From Camellia lanceoleosa (lineage: Eukaryota; Streptophyta; Magnoliopsida; Ericales; Theaceae): a stretch of 64,000 nucleotides of DNA. A program made the translations under genes and the position numbers. The DNA is taken from NCBI GenBank assembly GCA_025200525.1, contig CM045762.1, positions 127,291,752 through 127,355,751 of the forward strand, given 5' to 3'. Below the pieces are notes generated by a model. The model did not search any database. It was not told the origin of the DNA and was given only the letters and a program-made list of their open reading frames with translations. Shown here piece by piece: positions 11,640 to 22,925 of this stretch (the first letter of the stretch is position 1; each line of letters starts with the position of its first letter).

Positions 11640-12098
11640 ATTTATTTTTTGAGACTAAAATTATAACAGTTTCGGTTTAGACCTGATCCATTTTTTGCTC
11701 TTGGATCCAAGATTTCGTGCCTTTAATTGCTGTTCATGCCATTTTCATCTTGTTGGTGGTTGAATTGAGTGTTGGTTGTGTTTGAAACATATTGGAAGTT
11801 AGTTTTTTAAAAGTGTTGTTGTCCAGTCTTCTACTTGTTCGCTCAAGCGGTGTTTTGGTCGCTCGAGTAGTCTTTGAGATCTCCCAGTATTTTGTAGGTT
11901 TGCAAAACTTCTAGGAGTAGGGTGATCTTCGCTCGAGCGGTATTTCTTGTGCTCGATCGGTCTTCTACAATCTGCAAAACTTCTAGGAGGGGGTCATTGT
12001 ACGCTCGAGCAGTGTCTTGGTTGCTCAAATAGTGTTTTAGTCACTCAAGCGATCTATGCGTATATCAAATTGAGAAAAGGAAAATTTTAATCACTTTT

Positions 12099-12145
<47 letters not shown>

Positions 12146-13660
12146 CTCTAAAACATCTCTAACCTTAATTTCTTCCCTTTCTTTCTCTAGTTCTTGCCTT
12201 AAAACCTCAAATACACCATCACCCATTGATCACCATAGCTCTTTGGAGAAAAGGTAGAGCTCGCCAAAAACTTTATTCTACTCGGGAAGGATCTTGTTTT
12301 CAGCTCCGTCAAAGTTTTACCCTTGCTCTCTTCCTTTTCTATTCTTGAGGTAGGGATTTCTTCAGCCTTTGGAATGATTCTTAGCCTAGTTATTTGCTCA
12401 TTGAAAAGATTTAGTGATTTGGAGATTTTGGTTAAACCTAGGGATTGATTTTTGAAATGTAAAAATGGGATTTTCAAATTGGTTCTTGAGAAATGTTGTG
12501 GAGATGTGTTTATTGTTGCAATGTTGGAATTTCCTTGCTTAAATATGATTTTGAAAGTAAAGGAGGTTTGTTTCAAAAATCATTGATATTTAATTTATGA
12601 AAGAAAAGGGAAAAGATGTTTGGTTTTAAAAAGATAAGAGGAATGCATCTATTGATTAATGAGAGTAGAGTTGGATATGTTATATTGCTCCCATTTTGAA
12701 ATTAATGAGATTATATCTATTGTTAGAAAATTATCTGTTGAGTAGAAATATCTATTGTGGGCTATCTGTGAAGGATATCTTTGATTATTGTAGAAATTGC
12801 ATAAGGATTAGGTGAATTGAAACTAATTACTCATACATTTTGCATTGAGCATTGTTTCATACTTAAGCATTAAAAATGTATTGTTTTTGAGAAAAATGGG
12901 TGAATTCCTTGGCGAATCTAGTTAGGAGGTTATGGTTGTGGTTATTATGTTGGCCTGTGTGTCCTTGGTAAAAGTCCAAAAACCACACAGTTAGGTGCCG
13001 ATCCTTCCGGTTAGTACCGGTAAAATGGCTTTGGTAGTGATTAAATAGCCTACTAGATTTCCAGTGTTTTGTATCCACTGTCCTGTTTTCTAATGTAAAA
13101 GGACATTTTTCATGAATTGACATATAATCCTGACATTGCATTGTTTTGAGATGGAGATGTAAAATGTTTGACAAATGGCATACATATGCATTCACTTTAT
13201 GACTTCGTTAAGATTTATACCTTGTGTTAAGGCATCTCTACAAGGCTTTAGCTCATGCTATATAGAAAATAACTTTCAGGTGCTAATGATTTGCTTTCAC
13301 CAAGGACATAGCTTAGGGGGACTTGGAGCCAAGAGTTTATTTTGTTTCTTTTGATGTAATTATTTTTGTGCAAGCCTTGGGCTTTAACTATATTGAGTTG
13401 GACTCATTTTTATTGTACCCAAGCATTGACTTGGAAAGATGTAGCCATTTGGGTATAACATTATTTGATTCTCCTTTTATTTCAATTCATGTACACATGT
13501 CATATGCTATAGATTCGGATCTAGGATCTAGGATTTATGAATGTATACACGCATATGTCATCTTTTGTATGATTAAGGAGTATAAATGGAATGTTAAATA
13601 TAATGCTAGTGATCAATTCTATGAAATATTATGATGTGGGTTGGTGTTATTACTTCGGGA
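11640..13660 (+). repeat. Probable degraded solo LTR, gypsy type
   Basis: The segment has the texture of a chromovirus LTR: Cys/Leu-free noncoding sequence, a block of gctcgagcg motifs (11820-12060), a CT microsatellite, an aggtagggatttctt segment like that in the other gypsy LTRs, and an end resembling cttcgggatgtta near 13660. No coding domain lies inside or beside it. The left end could not be located, and family and orientation are guesses from layout. Confidence 0.4.
12102..12143. repeat. (CT)n microsatellite
   Basis: About 20 uninterrupted CT units inside the presumed LTR, probably in its transcribed leader. Confidence 0.95.
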
Positions 13661-14690
13661 TGTTAAAAAAATTTTGGTCCAAAAAATATAGTAATTAATC
13701 ACTAAATATCTAATTTTGTCACTAAAATTACAATAATGATACTTTTAGTAACAAAAATATTTCGTTCCTAAAATGTAATTTTGTCTCTAAATTTTTATCT
13801 TTAAAACTTTAATTTGTTGTAGCATTTGGAGATAAAATGATGTGAAATACTTGTTGTATAGAATACTCTCTCCCTCTATTAATGTGACAATATTTTCAGG
13901 TAGATTTAACAGAATGATTTTATTATTGAAAATAAAACAAAAATAAGAACTGGAAACAGATCATTTCAATAATTTTACACCCAATATTTTTCTTATTACA
14001 CCCACTTTTCACATAAGCGTTGTGGTGCAAATATTTATGATTTATTGTGGTGTTAGTTATGATTTGGTTATAGGCTCTTGTGATTATTATTTTCATTATG
14101 ACTAAAGAGATTTTTAGTTATGCATCAAGTGATATTGGGTTATGACCATTAGTTTTGACTTGATTATAACTAATTATGATGTTGGTTATAACATATTGTG
14201 GTTATTTTAATTATGCTTCAAGTGATAACTGGTTATGATCCATTGTAGTTACGAGTGAAAATGATTTGATTGTGATATTTTGTGGTATCAACACAATAAA
14301 ATGTCATAGCGCGCATGTGTTACATCCCATTTGAGAAGTATATGGTAGATGACCCAAATAAGTACTAGCTCTTCAATGAATTATTTATGTAGATAGTTAC
14401 TTTTCTTTTTTTAGAAAGGTATGTAGATAGATATTTGATATATATAAATAATAGATTATGTGTTAACACATTGAAATTCTAAAATTAGATAGTAAAATCT
14501 TAGGGAAATTAGTGTAAGGTCCCTCTCCCATTTTTAGTAATGGAAGAGATCCATAATATTATTTTATAATGTCTAAGGTCCTTCAACCCCACACAAAGAA
14601 ATTTGACTTCTCTCCCTACCAACTTCTCCATTATCGAATCTTTCTCTATCTGTCTCGTCTCTCGAGCAAAACCTCCTAAAGTAGTTCGAG
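13661..14690. other. AT-rich spacer with possible MITE remnants
   Basis: At 13680-13830 the sequence repeats phrases such as tttgtcactaaaa and its near-complement, as in small inverted-repeat elements. At 13863 tactctctccctctatt resembles the start of Stowaway-like MITEs. Neither has a second end that I could find, so no element is called. Confidence 0.3.
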
Positions 14691-14696
14691 GTTGTG

Positions 14697-15260
14697 ATGA
14701 ACAAGATCAAAACTCTCGAATCTCAGACCAAGGACTCCCTGTAAGTCCTTGAGAATTGCAAGGTCACAATCGCCAATTATGTCTCTGCCGCCCTCAACAA
14801 GGTTCAGCAGTGCAAGGCGGTCGCTCTCGATGCCATCGGCGGCAGCGACGGCGGTGAAGAAGGCGAAGTTGATGACAGTGAGGATTTGCTCCTGAAACTG
14901 AGGAATTTGTGCACGAAAATGGACGCAGAGGGTTTCTAGAGGTTTGTGACGGTTAGGAAAAAGGAATTAGATTTAATAAGGGCTCAAATGTCGGTTGCCC
15001 TAGCTAATTGTGTCGATCTAGTGAGGTTTGTTTTGGAGGTGATTTCGGAGATGTTTCTGGTGGATAACAGGTCGGAGAAGAGTGAAAGAGTGAATGATTT
15101 GGGATGGGCTTGTGTTCTAATACTGGAATCATTGATTCCGATGGTGATTGATCTGATTTTGAGAAATTTGAGAACTAGTTCGGGATCCAATTTTGTGGTG
15201 GTCATGTCTGCTAAACTGATATGTAAATTGATTTGTGTTCTGTTTGATATTGTTTCATAG
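14697..15260 (+). pseudogene. FRIGIDA-like protein 4 (FRL4-type) pseudogene, 5' part
   Basis: From the ATG at 14697 one frame carries the N-terminal segment of the Frigida superfamily. A helical start (KIKTLESQTKDSL) leads to LRNLCTKMDAEGF, then RFVTVRKKELDLIRAQM, FVLEVISEMF and SEKSERVNDLGWACVLILES. In plants these proteins act in nuclear complexes linked to flowering time and transcription. Two in-frame stops break it: TAA at 14742 and TAG at 14937, the second at a position that is Trp in the family. Homology fades after about 15160, where the family continues with VVVDPVIG-like sequence, so most of the C-terminal half is missing. No intron is seen, and whether it arose by retroposition is not determinable here. 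Confidence 0.82.
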
Positions 15261-15261
15261 A

Positions 15262-15535
15262 TACACTTTAAGAGGTTTGTGGGAAGTCCAAGGAATAGGA
15301 GGCCAGAGAAATTTAATTTTGTGGGAAGTCCAAGGCAGGCCGGGAAGGCCAGAGAAAATTATTTTCCAAAATTTCTCTGGAGAGCGGGAAGTATAAGGAA
15401 GGCTGGAGAAAAAAATTTCTTTGGAGAGAAGGAAAGGCCAGAGAAATTTATAGTGCAAAGTTTAGGGAAGGTCAAAGAAATTTTCAAAATTTCCCTGGAA
15501 AGTCCAGAATTTTCTCTGTGAAGTCAAATTTTCTC
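15262..15535. repeat. Short degenerate repeats around ccagagaaatt / aatttctctgg
   Basis: The word ccagagaaatt and its complement aatttctctgg recur several times, with gggaagtccaagg-like words between them. At 15349-15380 the two orientations face each other over a short loop and could form a hairpin. It directly follows the FRL4-like pseudogene. Origin unknown. Confidence 0.5.
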
Positions 15536-16980
15536 TGGATCAATTTGAGGGACCTTCGACAATATTAAAATATTGAATGTCCTTTTATGCTATAAAATCT
15601 TAATAATTGAAACCATAAAAAAAATCCCAAAATTTTATTATCAAATAAAGTAAAATTTTACTGTTAATACTATTAGTTTGGACAGTAAAAAATTTTTTTT
15701 ATTATTATTATTTTAGAATTTTGTGACCATTATGGATCTTGTTTGATATATCTTGATAAGAGCATTTCAAAAATACTAATTTTATTAAAAATTGACATCT
15801 AAATCAAAACTTATATGTTATAAAATTTGAAATATGAAATTAACCACTAAAGATACTTTGATAACAATGGTATATGTTGGCCCTCTCAAGGAAAAGTTTT
15901 ACTTGTTCTTAATGTATAAAATGTTTTATTGTAAGGGAGTTTTAACTGAATTCTCTGTTAATTTTAGGGCTCAATTTCATTAAAAATGAACATATAAATT
16001 AGAAGTCATGAAATTTAAAATTTAATGTACTTTCAAAATGAAACTAATGTTGACAACCTATAAAGTTAGTGCAAAGGATAGTTTCATCATAAGAATTACG
16101 GAGGGATCTAAGAGCATCCCCAACGGAATCCTTATCCTCATTTTTTGCTAAATTGAGGAGTTGATTGTAAAAAAACCCTCTCCAACAAATCGCCTAACGG
16201 GTTCCTTAAATTTGGGACTGCTAGAGTCACTCCTTATTTGTAGGGAGTCATTGTAGCTCCATCATATATATAAAATTCTTATTTTATTTCATCAAAGGCG
16301 CGAACTAAAAATTGAAAGGAGACATCTCAAACAAAGATACTAGTTGTATTAAAGTCTCCTAGTACACAAGGACCTTTCAAGAATGTCATCAAAAACAATA
16401 TAATACTTGATACAAAAACTAAAGGATAATCATTCATGCTTGATCAAATACTTTTCCAAAACAAAGAAAAGCTTTTATCCAAAATGTTATAACATAACTT
16501 ATTAAAAATACCACTCACAATAGCTCTTCGGTCGCAGGAATTAAGGCAAGGATCCAAAACATACAAATACATGGTAAATCCCATTGAATGCACTTCAAGA
16601 AGACAATAAGAGATGCTCAAAGATGGTTATGTAATGCACTCTCAAAACAAACTTCAAATGAATAGATCTTGGCATTTCTTCTCAAAACCAAGTCATAACA
16701 AAGCAAAACATGTTCTGTAAGTTAAATCAATGTTTTTCTTCTTGAAAAAGCATGTTGGGTACAAACCAGGTCTAAAAATGGATGCACAGAGAGGAGCTGG
16801 GCCGAAATGGCCTAGCTGGGCGAACTCAAGAGGTCGTGGTAGAGGTTTCACACCTCTTGGCCGAGGTGTGGTCTCCCTAGCTGAGATATGGGTTGCCCAC
16901 CCGAGATGTTACAAGGTGTCAACAAAGATGTACTATGGTTAGCCTACGTGCAAATGATCATGCAAGATAAGCAAACACGA
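15536..16980. other. AT-rich spacer
   Basis: No coding domain was recognised. Around 16110-16290 a segment starting gagcatccccaacgg resembles the edges of common small plant transposons, without a clear partner. The ORF at 16730-16942 shows no known domain. Confidence 0.4.
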
Positions 16981-17269
16981 GATGCAATGCTTGGCCTAGG
17001 CTGGACAAGAGTGGGTCTCGGTGACCACACTTAAGGAAATAATGAAATCTGGAAATTTTGGTTTCCTCTTTAAGAAGATGAGCAACATAAACAAGAAGAA
17101 CATGAATGCTAAAATCATAACTTCACTCCATACCCCCTTTAGCCACGGGAGTCTCCCTGTGGCAGAGAAAATGAGTGAATCAGGCAATGATGAAAGAGCA
17201 ATCAGATGAAAGGCAGTGCAAGAATGCAGTTAAAGGAAAGGCAAGAATGCATGAAAACAGAGTTCATAT

Positions 17270-17596
17270 CTCAGTAGCGTTGGAAGAAAAGTGGGAATCT
17301 GGCTCCTTCAGTAAGAAGTCCTCTATTACGCCACGAGCGAAATCACCAAAATGCCTAATGCCTCTAGGCGGTAATATGTGTGTGCAGGGATGATATGTCG
17401 CCGGATCAAAAGGCCTCACTCCCAGCGGTAATGGCTCTGACTCAAACTCTGGCGCGAACTCCGCCTCAAGGTCAACCTCAATGTCCTCTGCCACCTTGCC
17501 GGCCTCAGCAACTGTTAGCTCCTTTACCTCGGCTATAGATGGACACACAGGTGGAACCTCAGGAAGAGCTCCGTCGTGAGGCATATCGTCCGCCAT
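17270..17596 (-). pseudogene. Antisense PMD gene, exon 1 (element 1), donor site lost
   Basis: The minus-strand frame starting at 17596 (MADDMPHDG) aligns with the antisense exon 1 of the main element (MEDDIPQGR, start 45815). Both share VRPFDPATY(H/R)P, a (I/V)LPP(R/D)G motif and a final SH(F/L)S segment. This copy has an extra acidic stretch of about 35 residues before VRPFDPATY. Where the other copy has the donor GAG|GTAACA, this one reads GAGATATGA, so the splice donor appears mutated. Exons 2-4 were not found to the left. It is read opposite to the retroelement. Function is unknown beyond membership in the plant mobile domain family. Confidence 0.75.
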
Positions 17597-17954
17597 CAAG
17601 AAAATGGATGAAAAGTAGGTGAAAAGTGAAGAAAATAGAGAGAAGAGGAAAAACTTGGAAAAAGTCAACCCTAGGAGAGAGAAAATGAGAGAAAAAGTCA
17701 AAACCCGAGAAAGTTCATGAAACCCGAGAGAAACTCGAGGGGAACAAGCCTAAAGTGGTGAAAATCCAAGAAAAAGCAACGAAATCAAAATCTGATCAGT
17801 TCAAAATGTAGAGAATCAAGAGGATTTTACGAAAAACGTTTGCGTGGGGCATTGGAAAGCACGTGTAAAGCACAAATCTAGAGAGAAGAAGCATCTAGAG
17901 AGAGAGGGAGAGCTATTTCAGATGTTTGGGTGTAAGGAAATTAAGTGTCTTGAT

Positions 17955-17970
17955 GTATATTTAAAGACCC
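17955..17970 (-). promoter_or_regulatory. Candidate TATA box of the antisense PMD gene (element 1)
   Basis: On the minus strand gggtctttaaatata precedes the antisense ATG by about 370 bases. The matching position in the main element has gggtcttttaaaatag at 374 bases, and flanking words (aaactgcc, cgaac) are also shared. This is a candidate promoter from pattern and conservation only. Confidence 0.5.
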
Positions 17971-18579
17971 ATGAGCAAAAATTCCAAACTGCCTCGAACT
18001 GCCACGGGTGGCCGACAAGCCACATTTGTGGCTGGCAAGGTTTTCTAGTGGCCGGCAGGTGGCCGGCGGTTTCTCCTAGTGGCCGGCAGGTGGCCAGTGG
18101 CTCTCAGTTAGGTCCTAGTGTTGTTATCTGCTTCTACTTCCTCAGTAATGTATGGAAGGTTCTGTTTTGGGAGCTTGCAACTATGTCTGGTGTGTGAACG
18201 TGTGCCACTTGCCACTATGAATGAGGTGTATCCTTTTTGAGCATGTTGCAATGCCTTCAAGAGGTAAAACAGAGGTTACCACCGAATATCATTTTTTTTT
18301 TGTCAAATTACATCTTTGTTCTCTTCTGTTGTATAGAACATGCATTTTCATATACACTTATATCACATCCTTGCCTTACATCGCTCGTGATTCGTGCATA
18401 AAATGTGTACTCGTATATGCTTTCTGGTCTTGCATATGTTTTCAATAGCCGCATCCATTGGTTTTCTATCACATTGGTGATTTGTAATCTTGTTCACTTT
18501 GTGCATCTATCGCACACGTTCACTTTGTGCATCTATCGCACTTGTTCATTCTGTGCATCTATCGCGCACATTCGGCCCT

Positions 18580-19430
18580 GGGCATGTTTTATCACGAGAA
18601 GCATGAAGCGCGAGCCTGAGCGGTTTCCCTTGTATCTCAGGATGTGTGAAGCGTAGCCCTGGGCATTTTTTTATCTCAGGACGCGTAAAGCGCGAACCCG
18701 AGCGGTTTCTCTTGTATCTTAAGATGCGTGAAGCACGACCATGGGCATGTTTTATCTTAGGATGCGTGAAACACGAGCCCGAGCAATTTCTCTTGTATCT
18801 CAGGACATGTGAAGCGCGGCCCTGAGCGTGTTTTATCTCGGGACGTGTGAGACGCGAGCCCGAGCGATTTTTCTCTTTTATCTCAGGATGCGTGAAGCGC
18901 AGCCCTGGGTGTATTTTATCTCAGGACGTGTGAAACGTGACCTCAAGCGATTTTCTCTTATCTCAGGATGCGTGAAGCACTGCCCTCGGTGTGTTTTATC
19001 TTAGGACACGTGAAATGTGACCTCGAGCAGTCTTCTTTTATCTCAGGATGCGTGAAATGTAACCCCGGGCGGTCTTATTTTATCTTAGGATGTGTGAAAC
19101 GCGAGCCCAAGCGATTTCTTATATATCTCAGGACGCGTGAAATGCGAGCCCGATCGATTTTTATCTTTTATCTCAAGATGCGTGAAGCACAGCCCTCGGT
19201 GTGTTTTATCTCGGGACGCATGAAACGCAACCCCGAGCAGTTTTCTTTTATCTCAGGACGTGTGAAATGCAACCTCGAGCAGTTTCTCTTATATCTTAGG
19301 ATGTGTGAAACGCGACCCTAAGCAGTTTTTCTTTTATCTTGGGACACATGAAATGTAACCTCGAGTGGTTTTCCTTTTATATTGGGACACGTGAAACACA
19401 ACCCCAAGCGGTGTTTTCTTTTCTCGTCTC
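18580..19430 (+). repeat. Tandem array, about 40-bp units (about 20 copies), element 1 3' region
   Basis: Units contain tatctcaggacgcgtgaa(a/g)cgc followed by agcccgagcg or gccctgggc. Spacing between successive tatct(c/t)agg words is about 38-47 bases and two unit types tend to alternate. The array lies between the antisense PMD exon and the 3' LTR. ORFs across it (for example 18968-19321) are by-products of the repeat. Confidence 0.9.
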
Positions 19431-19829
19431 ACATTTTGGTAAGGTTAGAGTGTGCTTTAGATCTTTTTGCGTGGAACATGTGTTGGTTTTAAGTTTGAAG
19501 CTGCTCTTTCATATGTTGTTATCTTGTTATTGCTTATCATACTTGTTATTGCTTATTGCATCATCTTGTCTGATCATGAGTTTTTAAAATAACCGGCTTT
19601 GCGAAGCGTGTGAGTCCATCTTTCAAAGTTTTCTTTGTGGATATCATTTGTATCTTGCCCCAGAACTACGCTGGTTTGATTCCTTGCAAAGGGATACGTA
19701 GGTAGCTTGCGAGCGTAACCATTTATTTTTGTTCCGATTGTTTGTCCAAGTCTTACAGTCTTGTCAAAATGGGTCATCTTCGGGCTTTGACATTCACTCA
19801 CGTCATTTCATGACTCTGAGTTCTGTCAA

Positions 19830-19840
19830 AGAGGGGCAAC
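19830..19840 (+). promoter_or_regulatory. Polypurine tract of element 1
   Basis: The run agaggggcaac directly precedes the LTR start TGTAGACACC at 19841. The same tract stands before the 3' LTR of the main element (ending 49037). It primes plus-strand DNA synthesis and fixes the orientation as plus. Confidence 0.8.
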
Positions 19841-22800
19841 TGTAGACACCCCATTTTTTACTGCCCTTATGACTTGGACGTCACCATTTGCACACCCAAT
19901 GATGAGTGTATATGCTTGTTAAGTGCTTGGGGTCCTCAGCGGAATGCCATAGCTTTGAGCCTTCAAACCCTACATACCTGTTGCTTTATTTTTTTTGACC
20001 AAAACTAGAGTTTTTCAAGCCTGTAACCTCTTGTAGCCTGCCAGCCCCTTCTATTGGCTGTCGGCCACTGCTTCTGGTTGTCGACCACAAGTGTGTTTTG
20101 CAAATATTTTTCTACCAGCTTGTGCCAGCTGTTAGCACAGATACATGCACCTTCTTGCACGTGAATGTATTGATATTTCTGAGGGAGAGTGATGTTTTTT
20201 TTATAAATAGAGGACCTTCCCTCTTGCTTTCAAGGTTAGAAAATTTTGGAACAAAATATTTTCTCTCTACAATTCTCTCTCTCTTGTAAATTTCTTACAC
20301 CTTTGCCTATACACTCTTAACCAAACCTCTTCATCTTTGAGCTGAGGTACCTTTAAGCCTATCTTAAGCTCTTGAGGGTGTGCAAGTGTGGTTTTGTTGT
20401 TTGAAAGTGATCTCCTCTTCAAGAGGTATAAAGCTTTGCTTCTCTACTTGCTTTAATCACTCATTTTCTTACTGTTTCCCACTATTTTTGGGTTGTATAA
20501 ACTCTATATTTTTGGGCTGAAACTTATGGTTTATAGCCAATAAGGGTTGAGGGGTGGTTCGCCTTTCTTTACACCTTGCTTTCAAGGCCTTCACCTTTGT
20601 GTTTCCCACCGTTACACTATCTCTTTTTGAGCTTTTAAACACTAATTTTCAGAGTTATTTTAGTGGCTAAAATGTCCAAAATTTGAGGGATTAACCTTCA
20701 TTCCTTGTGTCTTGCTTACTAGCCTAGCATGTTCTATGTTTTAGCTTATTGTTCTAGCTACTTTTATCTTAATTCCAGCATGTTTTAGGACTATTTTTAA
20801 GTGTTCATTGCATTTGAAACTTGTATTGCATGCTTGTAGTGCAATTGTCCTCATAGGTTTTGTGGTTTAGGCCTTAGCCACCATCCTATTTGAGTTGATA
20901 GCATTTATTTTATGCTTTCCTTACTTATGATCACCTTTAATCACCTCTGCAGCCTCCCTCCTTCCATGGCTTTTGGTTTGCGTTGAGAGTTGTTTCAAAC
21001 ATATTGTTCTTTTAAGCTTGAGATTGAGGCTGTCATGCTTAATGGTTTAATCCCTTTTAGGAGTTCATTATCAACGGCATGACATCTCTCTTATTCCTTA
21101 AGCCAACTCTTGGTATGACACTTCCCTTCTTTAGAGAACTTAAACTCACTTTTGGACTTAATTGATTAAAGAATTGAAAGGTAACTAAAATGGAGTAATA
21201 AAATTAGTGACTAAAAAAGGGCAAGATAATAATTTGGTTTGGGTTCAATTGGACGTTAATTGAACCCTTGAGTCATGAGTCGTTTCATACTCATGAGTGA
21301 TGCAAACTGCTCAAGATTTATTGTCAACTACTTCCCGTGATCATTCATGATAGGGAGGTGGTTTTGAGAGTCTTGTTTTGTTGTATTTATTAAACTTGCA
21401 CACTTTGGTTCATAGGCCATCATGCAATGAAATTGTGCTGATTGATGATTTGTAAATCAAGTTTACCACTTCTTTGAGCTGTTTGATGTTAAGAAGGGGT
21501 AAGTTGTGTAAACAACCCTTGAGAATACCCTGCTCTTGCTCAGTTTGCTCTTTGTTGCAGTAGAAAGAACCGGGCAACAGTGGCCGGCAGGCCATCACTT
21601 CTAGCCTGCCAACCACTTGTGCAAAATCCAATAGTGTACTTTTGAAGTAGAACAGAATTGGTCTTAAAGTGGAAAACAGTGAAGTGTTCTACTATGCAAT
21701 AGAGATATCTGGCAACAGAACAGTGGCCTTCAGGTAGAAACACATTCATGCATGAACCCTCTCTTGATCCTCGGGATCCATGAAATGATGTTAATATTAA
21801 TGTTGTGCTTGTAGTAATGGCTTTGTAATAGCTAATTCGTTTCGTATTGTAATAATTAGTTAGCTAGAATAGTTAATTAATTTGTTGTAATAACTAGTTA
21901 AGTAGCTTAGTTAATTTATTCATTTAGGTTTGTAATAGTTAGTTAATTCGTAGTAATTAGCTTAGCTAGTTAGTCTATTTGTACCTTCCTGAGTGAGGGT
22001 GCAAATGTTGTAATAATGTGCATGTCTTCCAACCTCACGTCTCTCTCCCTTTTATTTATTTGCTTATAATTGTTAGATTAGGGTATCATGTTTTGTGTAG
22101 CATCTCTCATGCCTTGCATCCATTGTCTTAGATGTACCGAGGCTCGGTTCATCCTTCTAACTTGCATTAGTCATGTTGTACTAGTTAGAGCATACATTTT
22201 TCTAACTCTTTTCTTTTGGCTTGCCTCAGAGTATTAGGTGAGCATTTTCGCTTTAGCATATTGCATTTGTATGTTGATGTTGTCATATTTAGAATGCTTA
22301 CCATGAGGCTAAGTGCTTATCTGATAAACTGCTTAAATGCTTGTGGCTGAAGGCTAGTTGCTTGAATTGAAATAATTTGAGTAATGTTTATATGCGATCA
22401 CTTTTTCAAGTGGTACATATTTAAAACAATTTTCAAAACAAATATGAATTAAGTGTTCCAATTCTTGCAAATTAGTCTATGCTTGTGTGTGTGCGCATCA
22501 CATAGTAATGCTAGCCTAATAAATCGGAACAAGAGCATATAATGTAAATAAGATTCATATCATGATTAGTAGAGACTGATCTTCGATCGGGCGAACGAGG
22601 GTGCTCAATTCATGACTTTCGCATCTCGTACCTAAGCTCCTGAGCCAAGACAATCTTGGTGATCACGGACACGTGGCCTTTGGCATGAGTCATGGGTTTC
22701 CTAAATTCTCCAAAAAATATTTAGGCAGTGACTCTGTATCTGGCAAAGCAGTCTATTTTTGGTAATTTGATTCAAAATCGATTTTCCAAAAGATTTGCTA

Positions 22801-22925
22801 GATTTGGACTCTTTGGTATTTATCTATTTCACATTGCACTTGTGAGATCAGACTCAGAACCGCAAGAGTTCGATACTGTAGGGATTATTCGTCTTCCGAA
22901 AGGGAACACGAAAAGTCGAGCTACA
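19841..22925 (+). repeat. 3' LTR of element 1 (about 3.1 kb)
   Basis: It starts TGTAGACACCCC and probably ends CTACA at 22925. It is collinear with, but much diverged from, the main element's LTRs. Shared blocks include gacgtcacca near the start, a TATA region (ttataaatagag at 20201), gatcgggcgaacgagggtgctc near 22585, gtggcctttggca and agatttggactctttggt near the end. No primer binding site follows, as expected of a 3' LTR. The right end is approximate. Confidence 0.75.

Larger units (their letters stand above)
17000..22925 (+). mobile_element. Tat/Ogre-like LTR retrotransposon, 3' part (element 1)
   Basis: This is the 3' end of an element related to the complete one at 30344-52921. It comprises an antisense PMD exon 1 (17270-17596), GGCCGG-rich sequence, a roughly 40-bp tandem array, a polypurine tract (agaggggcaac, ending at 19840) and an LTR beginning TGTAGACACC. 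The polypurine context (ctgtcaaagaggggcaac|tgtagacac) is the same in both elements. No gag or pol is present, and the left limit is uncertain because homology is lost left of the antisense exon. Confidence 0.8.

Noticed and set aside
13863..13920. Stowaway-like MITE
   Set aside because: Only one end-like word is present; no matching inverted terminus or TA duplication was found.
18968..19321. 117-residue ORF with internal repeats
   Set aside because: It follows the 40-bp tandem array; its repeats are DNA-level, and no start context or homology supports a gene.
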